In this document: positions 36,931 through 47,152 of the stretch, one piece after another | How positions within the stretch are numbered: the first letter of the stretch is position 1 | Layout: every line of letters starts with the position of its first letter | Source: Nitrospirota bacterium | GTDB taxonomy: Bacteria > Nitrospirota > Thermodesulfovibrionia > Thermodesulfovibrionales > SM23-35 | Direction of reading: 5' to 3' | Length of the DNA: 64,000 nt | Assembly: GCA_014859105.1 (NCBI GenBank) | Contig: JACUUX010000001.1 | Location: 62,001 to 126,000 of the forward strand | Notes under the pieces: model-generated | What the model was told of the DNA's origin: nothing | What the model saw: only the letters and a program-made list of their open reading frames with translations | The model's database searches: none | Made by a program: the position numbers and the translations under genes

Positions 36931-37740
36931 GTGGATAATAGAGAGAAGCCAATCGGTGTTTTTGACTCAGGAATAGGCGGTCTTACTGTTTTAAAAGAGA
37001 TAATAAACGAGTTGCCATATGAAAACACCGTTTATCTTGGAGATACTGCCAGGGTTCCATATGGGATAAGATCACCTGAAACAGTAATCAGATACTCATT
37101 TGAAAACACAACATTTCTTTATTCGAAAGATATTAAACTGCTCGTGGTAGCCTGTAATACTGCTTCATCTGTAAGCCTTGACTTTATAAGAAAAAACATA
37201 TCAGTACCTGTTATTGGCGTTATAGAACCAGGGGTAAAAGCTGCTGTAAGAAAAACAAAAAATAACAAGATCGGAGTTATTGGTACCGAGGCAACGGTGA
37301 AAAGCAATTCTTATACCAACGCAATAAAGAATATGGATGCAAGTATAGAAGTATACAGTCTCTCATGCCCTTTGTTTGTTCCACTTGTGGAAGAAGGATG
37401 GACCGAAGGTGAAATTGTCACATCAGTTGCTAAAAAGTACCTCGGGGGCTTAAAAGACATGGGCATAGACACACTTATACTCGGATGTACACATTATCCT
37501 CTGCTTAAAACAGTTTTAACAGAGGTTATTGGCGGAGATGTCAGGCTGATTGATTCCGCGATCGAGACATCACGTAAAGTTAAGATGCTTTTGGAAAATC
37601 TTGGCTTGAATAGGGAAAATAATTTTGTTCCGCGAAGAGAATTTTTTGTAACAGACTCTCCCGAAAGATTTCTAAAGGTTGGAGAAAATTTTCTCGGGGA
37701 AAAAATTGAACATATAGAGAAAATAGCAGTCAGTAGTTAA
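36931..37740 (+). CDS. murI: Glutamate racemase
   Basis: MurI supplies D-glutamate for peptidoglycan. The start is the GTG at 36931 because GGGAG lies 6 bases before it; the 269-residue product then begins [20 protein letters not shown]. The two catalytic Cys are in VACNTASS and LGCTHYPLL, and the substrate loop GDTARVPYG is present. It follows amidase and GerMN genes, so this stretch is devoted to the cell wall. Confidence 0.96.
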   Translation: MDNREKPIGVFDSGIGGLTVLKEIINELPYENTVYLGDTARVPYGIRSPETVIRYSFENTTFLYSKDIKLLVVACNTASSVSLDFIRKNISVPVIGVIEPGVKAAVRKTKNNKIGVIGTEATVKSNSYTNAIKNMDASIEVYSLSCPLFVPLVEEGWTEGEIVTSVAKKYLGGLKDMGIDTLILGCTHYPLLKTVLTEVIGGDVRLIDSAIETSRKVKMLLENLGLNRENNFVPRREFFVTDSPERFLKVGENFLGEKIEHIEKIAVSS

Positions 37741-37909
37741 TGGGCAATGGTTACTATGCCAGTTTTATCTAAAAAAGTTTATCGGGTTCATTGAGTTTTT
37801 CGAGTTTTACAATTCAAGGAACTGTGTAAACTCTGTTATACTTAACCGATACGGGCTTCCGTGCCTTAGCCGTCAGACGATTATTGGTGATTTGAAAAAT
37901 GGAGGAGTA

Positions 37910-38641
37910 ATGAGACCGGATGGTAGAAAAAACAATGAGATACGCGATATCAAGATTACAAGGAATTTCATAAGAACCGCAGAGGGTTCTGTATTGATTT
38001 CAATGGGTAATACAAGAGTAGTCTGCACAGCAACAATAGAGGAGAAGGTACCACCTTTTCTGAAAGACCAGAAAAAAGGCTGGGTAACCGCGGAGTACTC
38101 CATGCTTCCAAGGGCTACAAAAATGAGAACTATGAGAGAATCTACAGCAGGAAGGATAAGTGGCAGGACACATGAAATTCAGAGACTTATTGGCAGGGCA
38201 CTCAGATCTGTTGTTGATCTATCGGTCATTGGTGAAAGAACAATATGGGTAGACTGTGATGTGCTGGAAGCCGACGGGGGCACGCGGACAGCAGCAATAA
38301 CAGGAGCATTTATATGCCTCTCTGATGCCTTAAAGTATGCATTAAGGAATGGTCTTATAGAAAAGACACCCGTTAAAGATTATCTTGCTGCTGTCAGTGT
38401 AGGGGTTGTCAACGGTGAACCTGTGATTGACCTCTGTTATTTAGAAGACTCTATAGCAGAGGTCGACATGAATATCGTGATGACAGGAAGCGGAAAATTT
38501 GTTGAAATACAGGGCACTGCAGAAGGCAAGCCTTTTTCAAAAAATGTATTAGACAACCTTATCAGCCTCGCAGAAGATGGGATAAACAGCTTGATAGATA
38601 TACAGAAAAAATTGATTCAAGAAAATAAGTATAGTTACTGA
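37910..38641 (+). CDS. rph: Ribonuclease PH
   Basis: RNase PH trims tRNA 3' ends by phosphorolysis. The start is the ATG at 37910 preceded by GGAGGA; the 243-residue protein begins [15 protein letters not shown]. Further signatures are [49 protein letters not shown] (phosphate-binding Arg), [20 protein letters not shown] and [12 protein letters not shown]. It acts as a hexamer in the cytosol. Confidence 0.96.
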   Translation: MRPDGRKNNEIRDIKITRNFIRTAEGSVLISMGNTRVVCTATIEEKVPPFLKDQKKGWVTAEYSMLPRATKMRTMRESTAGRISGRTHEIQRLIGRALRSVVDLSVIGERTIWVDCDVLEADGGTRTAAITGAFICLSDALKYALRNGLIEKTPVKDYLAAVSVGVVNGEPVIDLCYLEDSIAEVDMNIVMTGSGKFVEIQGTAEGKPFSKNVLDNLISLAEDGINSLIDIQKKLIQENKYSY

Positions 38642-38782
38642 AAATACTTATTATATGCTAAAATAAAAAATAATTTAAAGGGTTAACAGCCTATCTCAAC
38701 CTTTCGAGGAGGAAAAAGCAGGTTAATTTATCTAAGTAAAATTATTAAGTAAAATTTTAATGAGGAGAAATTAAGTTTAAAA

Positions 38783-40600
38783 GTGAATAGATTAAACGTA
38801 TATAGAAGTCTTTTTGTGTGGTTGTTAATAGGTCTTATGATGATACTCCTGTTCAACCTCATGAGCTCTCCTAAAAAGACCGACGAAGAGATGATATTCT
38901 CTGAATTTATGACAAGGCTCGAAGCAGGTGAAGTTATGGAAGTCACCATGAAAGGAAATGTTATAAATGGTCAACTGAAAGACGGCAAGAAGTTTAAAGC
39001 TTACGCAGCAGAATATCCTGACCTGGTTAAAACTCTAAGAGCTAATAATGTAAATATTACAGTAAAACCAGAAGAACAGAATCCGTGGTACTTAAATCTG
39101 TTTTTCTCCTGGGGGCCGATAATCTTCCTTGTAGCCATATGGATTTTCTTTATGCGTCAGATGCAGACAGGCGGCAATAAGGCATTGTCTTTTGGAAAGG
39201 CAAAGGCAAAACTTGTATCAGAAAAGTCAGTGAAGATCACTTTTGCTGATGTTGCAGGAATTGAGGAAGCAAAGACAGAAGTCCAGGAAATCATAGATTT
39301 TTTAAAGGATCCCGGCAAATTTCAAAAGCTTGGCGGGAAGATACCAAAAGGTGTTCTCCTGGTTGGAGCTCCGGGGACAGGCAAGACGCTTCTCGCAAGG
39401 GCTATAGCAGGTGAAGCCGGAGTCCCTTTCTTCTCAATATCGGGTTCAGACTTTGTTGAGATGTTTGTCGGAGTTGGCGCATCAAGGGTAAGAGACCTTT
39501 TTGACCAGGCCAAGAAAAGTGCACCATGCATTATCTTTATTGATGAGATAGACGCTGTTGGCCGCCATAGAGGAGCGGGACTGGGCGGCGGCCACGATGA
39601 ACGTGAACAGACGTTAAATCAATTACTTGTAGAGATGGATGGTTTTGAGGTAAATCAGGGTGTTATTATCATCGCTGCGACAAACAGGCCTGATGTCCTT
39701 GATCCTGCACTTTTAAGGCCGGGGAGGTTTGATAGACAGATTATCGTACCGCAGCCCGATGTCAAGGGAAGGCTTCAGATACTCAAAGTTCATACGAGAA
39801 ATATTCCGATTGATGAGAAAGTTAATCTTGAGGCAATAGCCAGAGGTACACCTGGTTTTTCCGGCGCCGACCTTCAGAACCTCGTTAACGAGGCCGCTTT
39901 ACTCGCAGCAAGACCGGGTAAAAGCAAAGTGGAAAGTTCTGATTTTGAGGCAGCAAAGGATAAGGTGCTGATGGGTGTTGAGAGAAAAAGCATGATTATT
40001 AGCGAGACAGAGAAGAAAAATACCGCTTATCATGAAGCCGGACACGCGCTTGTTGCGAAACTGACACCAGAAACTGATCCATTACACAAAGTTAGCATCA
40101 TCCCAAGGGGCAGAGCACTTGGTGTTACACAGCAGTTACCTATAGACGACAGGTATACATACTCCAAGGAATATCTTATGAATGCCCTTTCAGTGCTCCT
40201 CGGAGGCAGGGCTGCAGAAGAAATATCTTTAAATCATCTTACAACAGGAGCCGGGAACGACCTCGAGAGAGCAACGGAACTTGCAAGAAAAATGGTAACT
40301 GAATGGGGCATGTCAGAAAAACTCGGCCCGCTCACCTTCGGTAAAAAAGATGAACAGATATTCCTTGGGAAGGAAATAGCCAGACATAAAGACTATAGCG
40401 AAAAAACAGCAATCGAGATAGATGAAGAAGTAAAGAAAATAGTGATGGAGACTTATAATAGAGCGAAAAACCTCCTTACAGAAAATCAGGATATGCTTGA
40501 TGCCTTAGCAAAAGCGCTCCTTGAAAAAGAGACCATGGATGCAGAAGAGATAAACGCACTCATAAAAGAAGTGGAATTAAAAAGGACCGTTCAGGTTTGA
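38783..40600 (+). CDS. ftsH: ATP-dependent zinc metalloprotease FtsH
   Basis: FtsH is a hexameric inner-membrane AAA+ protease that degrades regulatory and damaged membrane proteins. The 605-residue protein starts at GTG. Two membrane helices (residues about 10–26 and 101–119) frame a small periplasmic domain. Walker A GAPGTGKT, Walker [15 protein letters not shown], arginine-finger region RPGRFDRQ and the zinc site HEAGH are all present. In many bacteria the next gene would be folP; here folP lies 16.5 kb away beyond an integron. Confidence 0.97.
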   Translation: MNRLNVYRSLFVWLLIGLMMILLFNLMSSPKKTDEEMIFSEFMTRLEAGEVMEVTMKGNVINGQLKDGKKFKAYAAEYPDLVKTLRANNVNITVKPEEQNPWYLNLFFSWGPIIFLVAIWIFFMRQMQTGGNKALSFGKAKAKLVSEKSVKITFADVAGIEEAKTEVQEIIDFLKDPGKFQKLGGKIPKGVLLVGAPGTGKTLLARAIAGEAGVPFFSISGSDFVEMFVGVGASRVRDLFDQAKKSAPCIIFIDEIDAVGRHRGAGLGGGHDEREQTLNQLLVEMDGFEVNQGVIIIAATNRPDVLDPALLRPGRFDRQIIVPQPDVKGRLQILKVHTRNIPIDEKVNLEAIARGTPGFSGADLQNLVNEAALLAARPGKSKVESSDFEAAKDKVLMGVERKSMIISETEKKNTAYHEAGHALVAKLTPETDPLHKVSIIPRGRALGVTQQLPIDDRYTYSKEYLMNALSVLLGGRAAEEISLNHLTTGAGNDLERATELARKMVTEWGMSEKLGPLTFGKKDEQIFLGKEIARHKDYSEKTAIEIDEEVKKIVMETYNRAKNLLTENQDMLDALAKALLEKETMDAEEINALIKEVELKRTVQV

Positions 40601-40692
40601 ATAGAACATGACCTGCACGGGCAATACCTCTAAAAAACCAAAGTCGCTTTAAACCGTATCAGGTCGATGTAGTTGTTATCTGTTCGCGATAA

Positions 40693-41049
40693 TCAGTATT
40701 CTAACCCCAATTTTGAAGAAACTTCCTTGAGATTCTTGTCGAGTGTCCAAATTGGAACTTTAGTCAATATAGCCGAAACAAGTAAATGCATATCAATGTA
40801 CCCTAATCCTTTCCCCATAAGTGAATAATTCTCTATAAACTGCATCACTTCTTCATGTTCTGCATGATTAGCCAGAGGTAGTGCCTGCAAAAGAGAAAGA
40901 ATTTCAACTCTGTTTGAGAGATTGCCGCAAGCGAGCTCCCCGATAATGAATAAATGACAAACGACGCTGCTGTTATTCAATAGATTTTCAAGTCCGATGT
41001 TACCGGAACGGAGATGCTCAACCCAGACCGAAGTGTCAACAAGAATCAT
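40693..41049 (-). CDS. vapC: VapC-type PIN-domain toxin
   Basis: The 118-residue PIN-domain RNase has the acidic active site: Asp in MILVDTSVWVEHL, Glu in FIIGELACG, Asp in LGYIDMHLLVSA and Asp in IWTLDKNL. Such toxins cleave tRNA or rRNA when freed from VapB. It starts 3 bases after vapB. The pair lies between ftsH and the disrupted distal end of the integron, in the same orientation as the cassettes, and may be a cassette that lost its attC. Confidence 0.92.
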   Translation of the reverse strand: MILVDTSVWVEHLRSGNIGLENLLNNSSVVCHLFIIGELACGNLSNRVEILSLLQALPLANHAEHEEVMQFIENYSLMGKGLGYIDMHLLVSAILTKVPIWTLDKNLKEVSSKLGLEY

Positions 41050-41051
41050 TA

Positions 41052-41249
41052 TTATGCGCCTGCTGATCTTCTGCGAGGGATCATATCTAATTTCTTTTCT
41101 GTTCCTCCCAGTTTTGCGAGTCTTTTACTGCTTTCTCTCGCTATAAGTGCTTCGAGTCCAAGTCTGACAAGGGACGTCTTTTCCTTAATACCGGTCAATT
41201 TTGATGCCTTGTCAATTAAGCTGTCTTCTATGTTGAGTGTAGTTCTCAT
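41052..41249 (-). CDS. vapB: VapB-type antitoxin
   Basis: This protein (65 residues from the ATG at 41249, preceded by GGAGA) has a ribbon–helix–helix-like N-terminus, MRTTLNIEDSLIDKASKLTG, followed by KEKTSLVRLGLEALIARES, the pattern of VapB antitoxins of the DUF2191 type. It would bind the operator and neutralise the adjacent PIN toxin with its C-terminal tail (residues 45–65). The two genes form one operon. Confidence 0.9.
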   Translation of the reverse strand: MRTTLNIEDSLIDKASKLTGIKEKTSLVRLGLEALIARESSKRLAKLGGTEKKLDMIPRRRSAGA

Positions 41250-41341
41250 AATTTCTCCTTCCATCAATATATTATATATGCATTAGTATGCATTAATTAT
41301 ATGTATTTATCAAGTGAATTTAGTTATTTTGGCAAATAACG

Positions 41342-42729
41342 AGTCTGTAGAAAAAGTCTTTTTTAATAAAATACCTCTCCCTTAAATGTCTTGTAAATCA
41401 TTTTTTATAGCAGTTCAATATCAAAGAAGATCATTGGCATTCTTTATTATTATGCTTACTGCTTTACTGCTGAACCATTCTCTACATTCTCTATATCTAT
41501 CTAACCACTTCATGCAAAAGCAGTCCCGTATCTATGGATTTTTATCAGGTTATGCACCAGACAATAAAGTTTCCACTGAATGTTCACCTTTCGTTTCCCC
41601 CGCAGGCTGAATCTATTCAGTCCTAAAGTAGATCGTATATTAGCAAATGGCGGTTCAGATGTCCCTAGCCTCCTGTTATAGATAAGACGACCTTTTATCA
41701 AATCGATCTTGCGTTTCATTTTCTCGGTAAAAGTCTCCGGCTTTGATTCCGCACAGCCCTGAAAGAAGTACACCTGCCGTGCCTCTGTGCGATCCGGATG
41801 TCTCAGGCACTTCGACCGTAATTCACACACTCTGCAGTCCGTCTTTCTTCCACGAAATTTGACCGCCCGGAGGTTGCCAACCACCACATTGCCGCCATTG
41901 CGATACAGCCGTTTGCCGCAGGACAGATGCAATGTGTTTTGTCCTCACTCATCGTAAAGTCTCTCGGTGGTCTGTATAAACACTTCCTTCCATAATACTC
42001 AGCCTGCTCTTTTCTGAATCGCTCTTTATACCTATCAATTTCCGCAAAACGGGGATCACGTTTCCGAAACTGTGTGTTCGCTTTATATGCATCTATTCTT
42101 TCTTCCATTACCATTTTCATGTTAGCCTCTGTATGAAATCCGCTGTCGGCAGTAAGCTTCGCTTTTTCAAACACATCTTTTTTATTGCCAATGGCCTCAA
42201 AGTTTTCTCTCGCTCCCTCTATCATCGGCCTGAGTAAATCATGTTCCTGAGCCGCCCCGAAAGCTTCAGCATGGACAATTATCTGATGTTTGTCATCCAC
42301 TACTGCTACTCCATCATATCCCTGTATGACTCCATGTGATGTCTTCATCTTCGCACTTTCATTATCGGTAATGTTGCTCTTGATCGGCTTGCCGCTTTTG
42401 CCGGGTTTGTCATCATTGTCATGAAGCCAGTCCTTTATCTTTTTTACCTTTTTCCGAATGGTGTCAACATACTGACGTTCTTTTTCAACAATCTCTTTTT
42501 CTGTCTCAGTTATGTCTATTTCGTTATCAATCAAATAATGAAGGGTATACTCGAAGGTTCCTGGTAATATTTGCTTGTCAAAATATATCGGTATGAACTT
42601 GCCCTATGAATAGTCATACTCTTTATATCTCGCCATCCATCCTCCTCAACTAACTAAGCGTTCCTTGATTACTTTTCTGCTAAGGATATGGCGATATTAT
42701 AAGCCTTTTAAGTCTTTTTCTACAGGTTC
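41342..42729 (-). mobile_element. IS1182-family element, defective copy
   Basis: A 1,388-base relic of the same element as at 50965–52773. The ends carry matching inverted repeats (CTGTAGAAAAAGnCTT on the left, the reverse of AAGnCTTTTTCTACAG on the right). It is flanked by AACG on both sides (41338–41341 and 42730–42733), a likely 4-base target duplication. It is inserted in the distal attC of the integron. The left 265 bases equal the intact copy exactly; the rest has diverged. Confidence 0.88.
41510..42636 (-). pseudogene. Broken IS1182-type transposase
   Basis: Compared with the intact 516-residue transposase at 51133–52683, this copy has a stop codon in codon 11 (after MARYKEYDYS, at the place of a Gln), an in-frame loss of 142 codons near 42530, and a frameshift near 41930 inside the Cys-rich region (CICPA…). 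Pieces such as TDNESAKMKTSHGVIQGYDG and AEAFGAAQEHDLL remain readable. It cannot make a functional enzyme. Confidence 0.9.
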
Positions 42730-42740
42730 AACGTCAAAGC

Positions 42741-43254
<514 letters not shown>

Positions 43255-43297
43255 CTATTTTATCATTATTTTATTGTCTTTTCTTTAGGGGGTTCTC

Positions 43298-43840
43298 CTA
43301 CACTTTCAAATTGCAGGCATTAAGCAATACTCTTTTTATCTGTGCTGAAGTTTTGGCATATTCCTTAGCTATTGCGATTAGTTCTGAATGGTTCAACGCG
43401 TCTTGCCGCAACACAAGAATTAGCGACTCTATCAAGGAGAAGTTCTTCGTATTTAAAGCCATAGTCATACAGTGTTCAATCCATCTTCTTCTTGTTTCAT
43501 TATCTTTTGGCAAATGGCGCACGATTTTATAAATAGCGAAATCAGCAAAAAATATATTGTCAGTTGTTTTCGGAAGCCAAGCCTTTAAGACACCTTCAAC
43601 TTGCAGGGGAAAAGGCAAGTCAATAATTGCGACAAGAAGCGCATCTTGCCAGTTAGGTATCGAAGCAATGTCCTGAGGGTTAATGTCAGCAAGAGCATCT
43701 ACAAGCCCACCGCCCAGAGAACCAGCTAATTCCTTCAGCGAATTACGATAGTCATGTGCACCGCATGTTGTACAGTAAGGCGTCATGCACCATTTTAGCT
43801 CATGCGCTTTTCTGATTATGTCGTAAAGTGGATTGTTCAT
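43298..43840 (-). CDS. Cassette protein of unknown function
   Basis: The 180-residue product is not recognised. It has a Cys cluster near the start (KWCMTPYCTTCGAHDYRN), then a helix-rich body with repeated Leu/Ala helices (ELAGSLGGGLVDALADI; SLIESLILVLRQDAL; AKTSAQIKRVLLNA), consistent with a soluble helical protein. The ATG lies 13 bases inside the cassette after the attC core, with no Shine–Dalgarno. No attC separates it from brnT, so it may share a cassette with brnTA. Confidence 0.65.
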   Translation of the reverse strand: MNNPLYDIIRKAHELKWCMTPYCTTCGAHDYRNSLKELAGSLGGGLVDALADINPQDIASIPNWQDALLVAIIDLPFPLQVEGVLKAWLPKTTDNIFFADFAIYKIVRHLPKDNETRRRWIEHCMTMALNTKNFSLIESLILVLRQDALNHSELIAIAKEYAKTSAQIKRVLLNACNLKV

Positions 43841-43853
43841 TTTATTTTTTTTG

Positions 43854-43948
43854 GTCTAACGCCTGTGGTCATCAGCCGACCCGGCCGCAGACGTAAAACT
43901 GAAAACAAAAGACGGCTATTCCGGGTCGGCTTGAGCGACTCGTTATGT
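43854..43948 (-). other. attC site
   Basis: Read on the + strand, GTCTAAC (reverse of the core GTTAGAC) opens the site and GTTATGT closes it. Between them, AGCCGACCCGG and CCGGGTCGGCT make a perfect 11-base-pair stem around an AT-rich loop. The site marks the 3' end of the cassette whose last gene stops at 43959. Confidence 0.9.
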
Positions 43949-43958
43949 AAGAATTTCA

Positions 43959-44423
43959 TTATTTTTGTTCTACGATCAGTTGATTAAAAAAATCTACGGC
44001 TTCATTCGCAGTCTTCTTATATTTCCAGAGAAATATTGAAAACGGACTCCGTGTAGTATTTGGATTTAAATTCAATGAAATCCATCCTCGCTTGCCGCCA
44101 GGGACAACCATTTTACGGATATCATCTTTTTCTAAGATAAAATAGACGAAATTAGAATTGTCATCTTCGAATTTATGATATTCTCCATCTTTGTCGCCAA
44201 TAAGAACTAAAACATCATAATCTTTTGCGTCTCTCTCCCCTATTACTCCATTCCATACCCATCTACGACATGTTGACCCATGAACTGGCTCTGTAACACG
44301 GCTGTATTTAACCTCAACTCTTCCACCATTCTGTAATTTTATGTCATATGATGTCCCTCTTTTCGTGGCTGTCCCTTTTGCCATGTCTAATATAAGTTTT
44401 TCACCTTTCAGTCCGGCGCGCAT
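43959..44423 (-). CDS. PD-(D/E)XK nuclease-like cassette protein
   Basis: The 154-residue protein has GLKGEKLILDMAKGTATKRGTSYDI…GRVEVKYSRV, a pattern (Glu, then Asp, then ExK: YDI and VEVK) that matches the active site of the PD-(D/E)XK fold used by restriction and repair nucleases. The rest alternates beta strands and an amphipathic C-terminal helix. No known restriction family is evident. It starts 5 bases after a 43-residue upstream gene in the same cassette. Confidence 0.65.
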   Translation of the reverse strand: MRAGLKGEKLILDMAKGTATKRGTSYDIKLQNGGRVEVKYSRVTEPVHGSTCRRWVWNGVIGERDAKDYDVLVLIGDKDGEYHKFEDDNSNFVYFILEKDDIRKMVVPGGKRGWISLNLNPNTTRSPFSIFLWKYKKTANEAVDFFNQLIVEQK

Positions 44424-44427
44424 TGTG

Positions 44428-44559
44428 TTACATTGTGTTATGTTTCAGCAGTTCATTAAGCTTTCGTGAAAGATTGCGATTACTTTCTTGAAGAATTGAA
44501 ATTTGACGATTCAGCAAGCGTATTTTATTATCGCGGTCTTGACAACCTTTACAAGTCAT
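44428..44559 (-). CDS. Small CxxC coiled-coil protein
   Basis: The ATG at 44559 has GAGGAG 9 bases upstream. The 43-residue product begins MTCKGCQDRDNKIRLL and continues as one heptad-rich helix (LLNRQISILQESNRNLSRKL). A single CxxC could bind metal in a dimer. It is the first gene of a two-gene cassette with the nuclease-like protein, so it could be its regulator or partner; this is inference. Confidence 0.5.
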   Translation of the reverse strand: MTCKGCQDRDNKIRLLNRQISILQESNRNLSRKLNELLKHNTM

Positions 44560-44588
44560 ATTGGCACACTCCTCTTTTGACTTTTGAT

Positions 44589-44653
44589 ACATAACGGCCA
44601 CATCAGGGGACGTGCCATAACGCCGGCACGCCCCCTGCATGTGCTTGTTATGT
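44589..44653 (-). other. attC site
   Basis: Bounded by ACATAAC (44589) and GTTATGT (44647), with the arms AGGGGACGTGCC and GGCACGCCCCCT pairing around a CATAAC-containing loop. Sixty-five bases long, the short class of attC. The exonuclease-fusion gene to the right stops 30 bases beyond it. Confidence 0.9.
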
Positions 44654-44682
44654 GATATTTTTTATATTAATCAATAGGTTAA

Positions 44683-46743
44683 CTACTTAAATTTTGTATC
44701 TGCTTCCTCAATTTCCCTGCTTTGTGCAATTGGCTGAACGGCTATAATACTGCTTAACTTATTGCTTCCAATTCCTTTGAAATACTTGAAGCAAGTTTTT
44801 GGGTCAACATTTAATAAGTTAACTTCTTTAAAGTCGATTTTTTTTGTTTGAATAGAGACAATGCAAGTATTAATTTTCTTTCCAGTTGACTTGTCAATTG
44901 TATTAACCCAGCCGTTAAAAATGACCGATTCTAATGCTTCTGCTCTGTCTGCTTCAAATAGTTCATGCAAAGTCCGTAGAGTCATTTTGTAAATTACTGA
45001 GTCGTAATTTTTTGAAAGTTGTGTTTCAGAAAGGAATAATTCTTTAAAAATTTTTTTTGATGCGATATATTTAACTTCTGCCAGTGTTGGTAAATCCTCA
45101 GGAGCAGGAAGAACATAATCTACTATCAAAAGATTGCTGTCGGAGTTATATCCTAAGTCAAAATCCTTTGGGAATGTTTCTGGATATTCTGAATTATTGA
45201 GAACTATTTCACAATATTGGATAACTGCTTTGGTATTCTTCTGAAAATAATTATCTTTAAATTTTTCAATTTTATCATTGTGTTCTTTTTGATTATTATA
45301 GTATGTTTCCTTCTCTTTTCCCCAATTTTTTTCAAGAACATCAAAATGATTTTTAATAATCTGCTTTTGTTCCTCAAATTCCTTTAGCTGCTGTTCATAT
45401 TGTTCTTTGAGGCTTAAGTTGAAAAAATTTATTTCATCAACTGATTTTTTCCAAGCAGTCATTTCTTCATGATAGAATCTTTCCGAAATTGTTTCAGCCT
45501 GTTTAATTTTTTTTTCTTTTTGTGATTTAAAAAATTTGTCGACTAAAGAAAATTGTGGTTTAATAAGGTCGAAACGTTTCTCTGGTTTTTGGGGTAGTTC
45601 TTTAAAAATTGGCAGTGTTGGCGGTCTTATTTTGCAAAGTTCTGTTTCCAAATTATTTTTGGGATTTGGAATCGTATATTTTTTCGTATCTTTGAGTGAA
45701 TCCCAACTTGTCCTGTTGTTATTGCTAAGGGCATTAATAAGCAAATCGTCAATTTGTTTTTGTTTTTCTCTCGCCTCTCGTGTTCTTTCTTCCGCAATGT
45801 TTAAACTCGCTTCTCTGTCAGCCTGTGATTTTTTATTGTGACAAATTTTTGCCCACTGGATATCCCACTTTTTAAATTGGGCTGCAATCTTAGGATTACT
45901 AAAACTACTAAAACCCCAACAGTTAGTGTAATCGTCCCTTATTACACGGGTAACACCGAGCCCCTTATGTTCAATTTTATAATATGACCAATAACAGTTG
46001 TCACTATCCCATTTATCCAATATGTTGTGTAGATCTTCAAAATTCTCTTCAATTTGTTCAGCAGCTATATTATTTGCCGTTGCGTTAGTTCCAATCTCTT
46101 TGAACAATCCAAGTTCTTTTAATTTAAAAAAACATTGGGCTGTCATAGCAGCATCAATATTAGCGTTATGCATATTAGTTATTCTTTTTATAGAATCATT
46201 AGGAAAAAAACACTTTTGGTAAAGCTCTACAAGTGTAGGCCATTTATATTCACCGTTTTTATATGGTGGAATTTTACAAAATTTTGTTCCTGTTTTCATA
46301 GTGCAGAACATTTTATTATCAGGAAAATTCCATTGCATGCCATTCCTTAAAAAGTCAGAATGAATTATTGGAATTTCGAAATCTATATTATGGCAAATCA
46401 GATATTCAGTATTATTGACTACCTTTTTGAAATTGGCATATACATTTGAAGGTTCTACGCCTTTTTCGAGCATCATTGTTGTAGTAATTCCATGTATGTT
46501 TGTTGCATCGGCCGGTATTTCTACCGGCTGTTTTAAGTAGAAGTTATTATGTTCAATAAGTTTGTATTCATCATCAAACAATAACCATGCGATTTGAACA
46601 ACATAAGGCCAATTTTTAAAATCATTAGGAGAGGCATATCTATTAATTGGAAGACCGGTTGTTTCTACGTCAAATACAAGATACTTACAAATGGCTTTTG
46701 TTGAATCTTCAAAGTCCAATTTAACTTCTTTTATAATTGACAT
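44683..46743 (-). CDS. DEDDh exonuclease fused to an Mrr-associated domain
   Basis: The 686-residue cassette protein starts with a DnaQ-type 3'–5' exonuclease (residues 18–215): FDVETTGLP (DxE), NIHGITT, LICHNIDFEIPI (D) and the ANIDAAMTA His/Asp block. A long charged, partly coiled-coil middle follows (about 300–500). The C-terminal ~160 residues (VDYVLPAPEDLPTLAEVKYI, TLRTLHELFEAD, FNGWVNTIDKSTGK, CFKYFKGIGSNKL) match a domain usually placed before an Mrr restriction domain, which is absent here. A nucleic-acid-degrading defence role is plausible. Confidence 0.75.
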   Translation of the reverse strand: MSIIKEVKLDFEDSTKAICKYLVFDVETTGLPINRYASPNDFKNWPYVVQIAWLLFDDEYKLIEHNNFYLKQPVEIPADATNIHGITTTMMLEKGVEPSNVYANFKKVVNNTEYLICHNIDFEIPIIHSDFLRNGMQWNFPDNKMFCTMKTGTKFCKIPPYKNGEYKWPTLVELYQKCFFPNDSIKRITNMHNANIDAAMTAQCFFKLKELGLFKEIGTNATANNIAAEQIEENFEDLHNILDKWDSDNCYWSYYKIEHKGLGVTRVIRDDYTNCWGFSSFSNPKIAAQFKKWDIQWAKICHNKKSQADREASLNIAEERTREAREKQKQIDDLLINALSNNNRTSWDSLKDTKKYTIPNPKNNLETELCKIRPPTLPIFKELPQKPEKRFDLIKPQFSLVDKFFKSQKEKKIKQAETISERFYHEEMTAWKKSVDEINFFNLSLKEQYEQQLKEFEEQKQIIKNHFDVLEKNWGKEKETYYNNQKEHNDKIEKFKDNYFQKNTKAVIQYCEIVLNNSEYPETFPKDFDLGYNSDSNLLIVDYVLPAPEDLPTLAEVKYIASKKIFKELFLSETQLSKNYDSVIYKMTLRTLHELFEADRAEALESVIFNGWVNTIDKSTGKKINTCIVSIQTKKIDFKEVNLLNVDPKTCFKYFKGIGSNKLSSIIAVQPIAQSREIEEADTKFK

Positions 46744-46844
46744 CTCATCCTCAATTCAGACTAAAAGTTTCATTAAAAAAATTAAAGAAGATGCCCAAAA
46801 GTAATTAATGTTTTTAATGCTTTTATCTTTCATGCTCTTAATTC

Positions 46845-46908
46845 ACATAACGACTGAACTCACAGGTGCGGCAGCCGTTATGCCGCACCTGTGAGTAATT
46901 CGTTATGC
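46845..46908 (-). other. attC site
   Basis: ACATAAC opens and GTTATGC closes the 64-base site. ACTCACAGGTGCGGCA and TGCCGCACCTGTGAGT pair perfectly over 16 bases around GCCGTTA. This is the cleanest hairpin of the array. The DUF2442 gene stops inside the closing core. Confidence 0.93.
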
Positions 46909-47148
46909 CAAGACTTTCATCTTGTCGTATAGGAATTCGGGAGCAAAGTCGGCTCCATTTTCCCAAACAATGGTCTCAAGAACCGGATCCACCCTGAATG
47001 ATTTGAACATTTCCAAATCCTTGAGTGGTTCGAAAACTTCCCCGTAAAGTTCATCTTTGAGGTTGACTTCGCCTTCAGCGCCATCATTAAATCTCAGCCA
47101 AATCACGTAATCATGAAGGTATTTCGCTTCTTTGACATGAAGTATCAT
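46903..47148 (-). CDS. DUF2442 protein
   Basis: The 81-residue product matches DUF2442: VKEAKYLHDYVIWLRFNDGAEGEVNLKDELYGEVFEPLKD and VLETIVWENGADFAPEFLYDKM. These small proteins often pair with DUF4160, as here, and the pairs behave like toxin–antitoxin or regulatory modules in genome surveys, without a proven activity. GGAG precedes the ATG. The stop codon lies within the attC core, as in typical cassettes. Confidence 0.88.
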   Translation of the reverse strand: MILHVKEAKYLHDYVIWLRFNDGAEGEVNLKDELYGEVFEPLKDLEMFKSFRVDPVLETIVWENGADFAPEFLYDKMKVLA

Positions 47149-47152
47149 TTTT

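Noticed and set aside
36833..37891. GAGTTT…TTGAGTTT repeats before murI and rph
   Set aside because: Similar low-complexity words occur at both gaps, but they are too short and irregular to define an element.
41386..41610. 74-codon frame present identically in both IS copies (also at 51009–51233)
   Set aside because: It runs antisense to the transposase end and is preserved because the IS sequence is identical there, not because of coding constraint.
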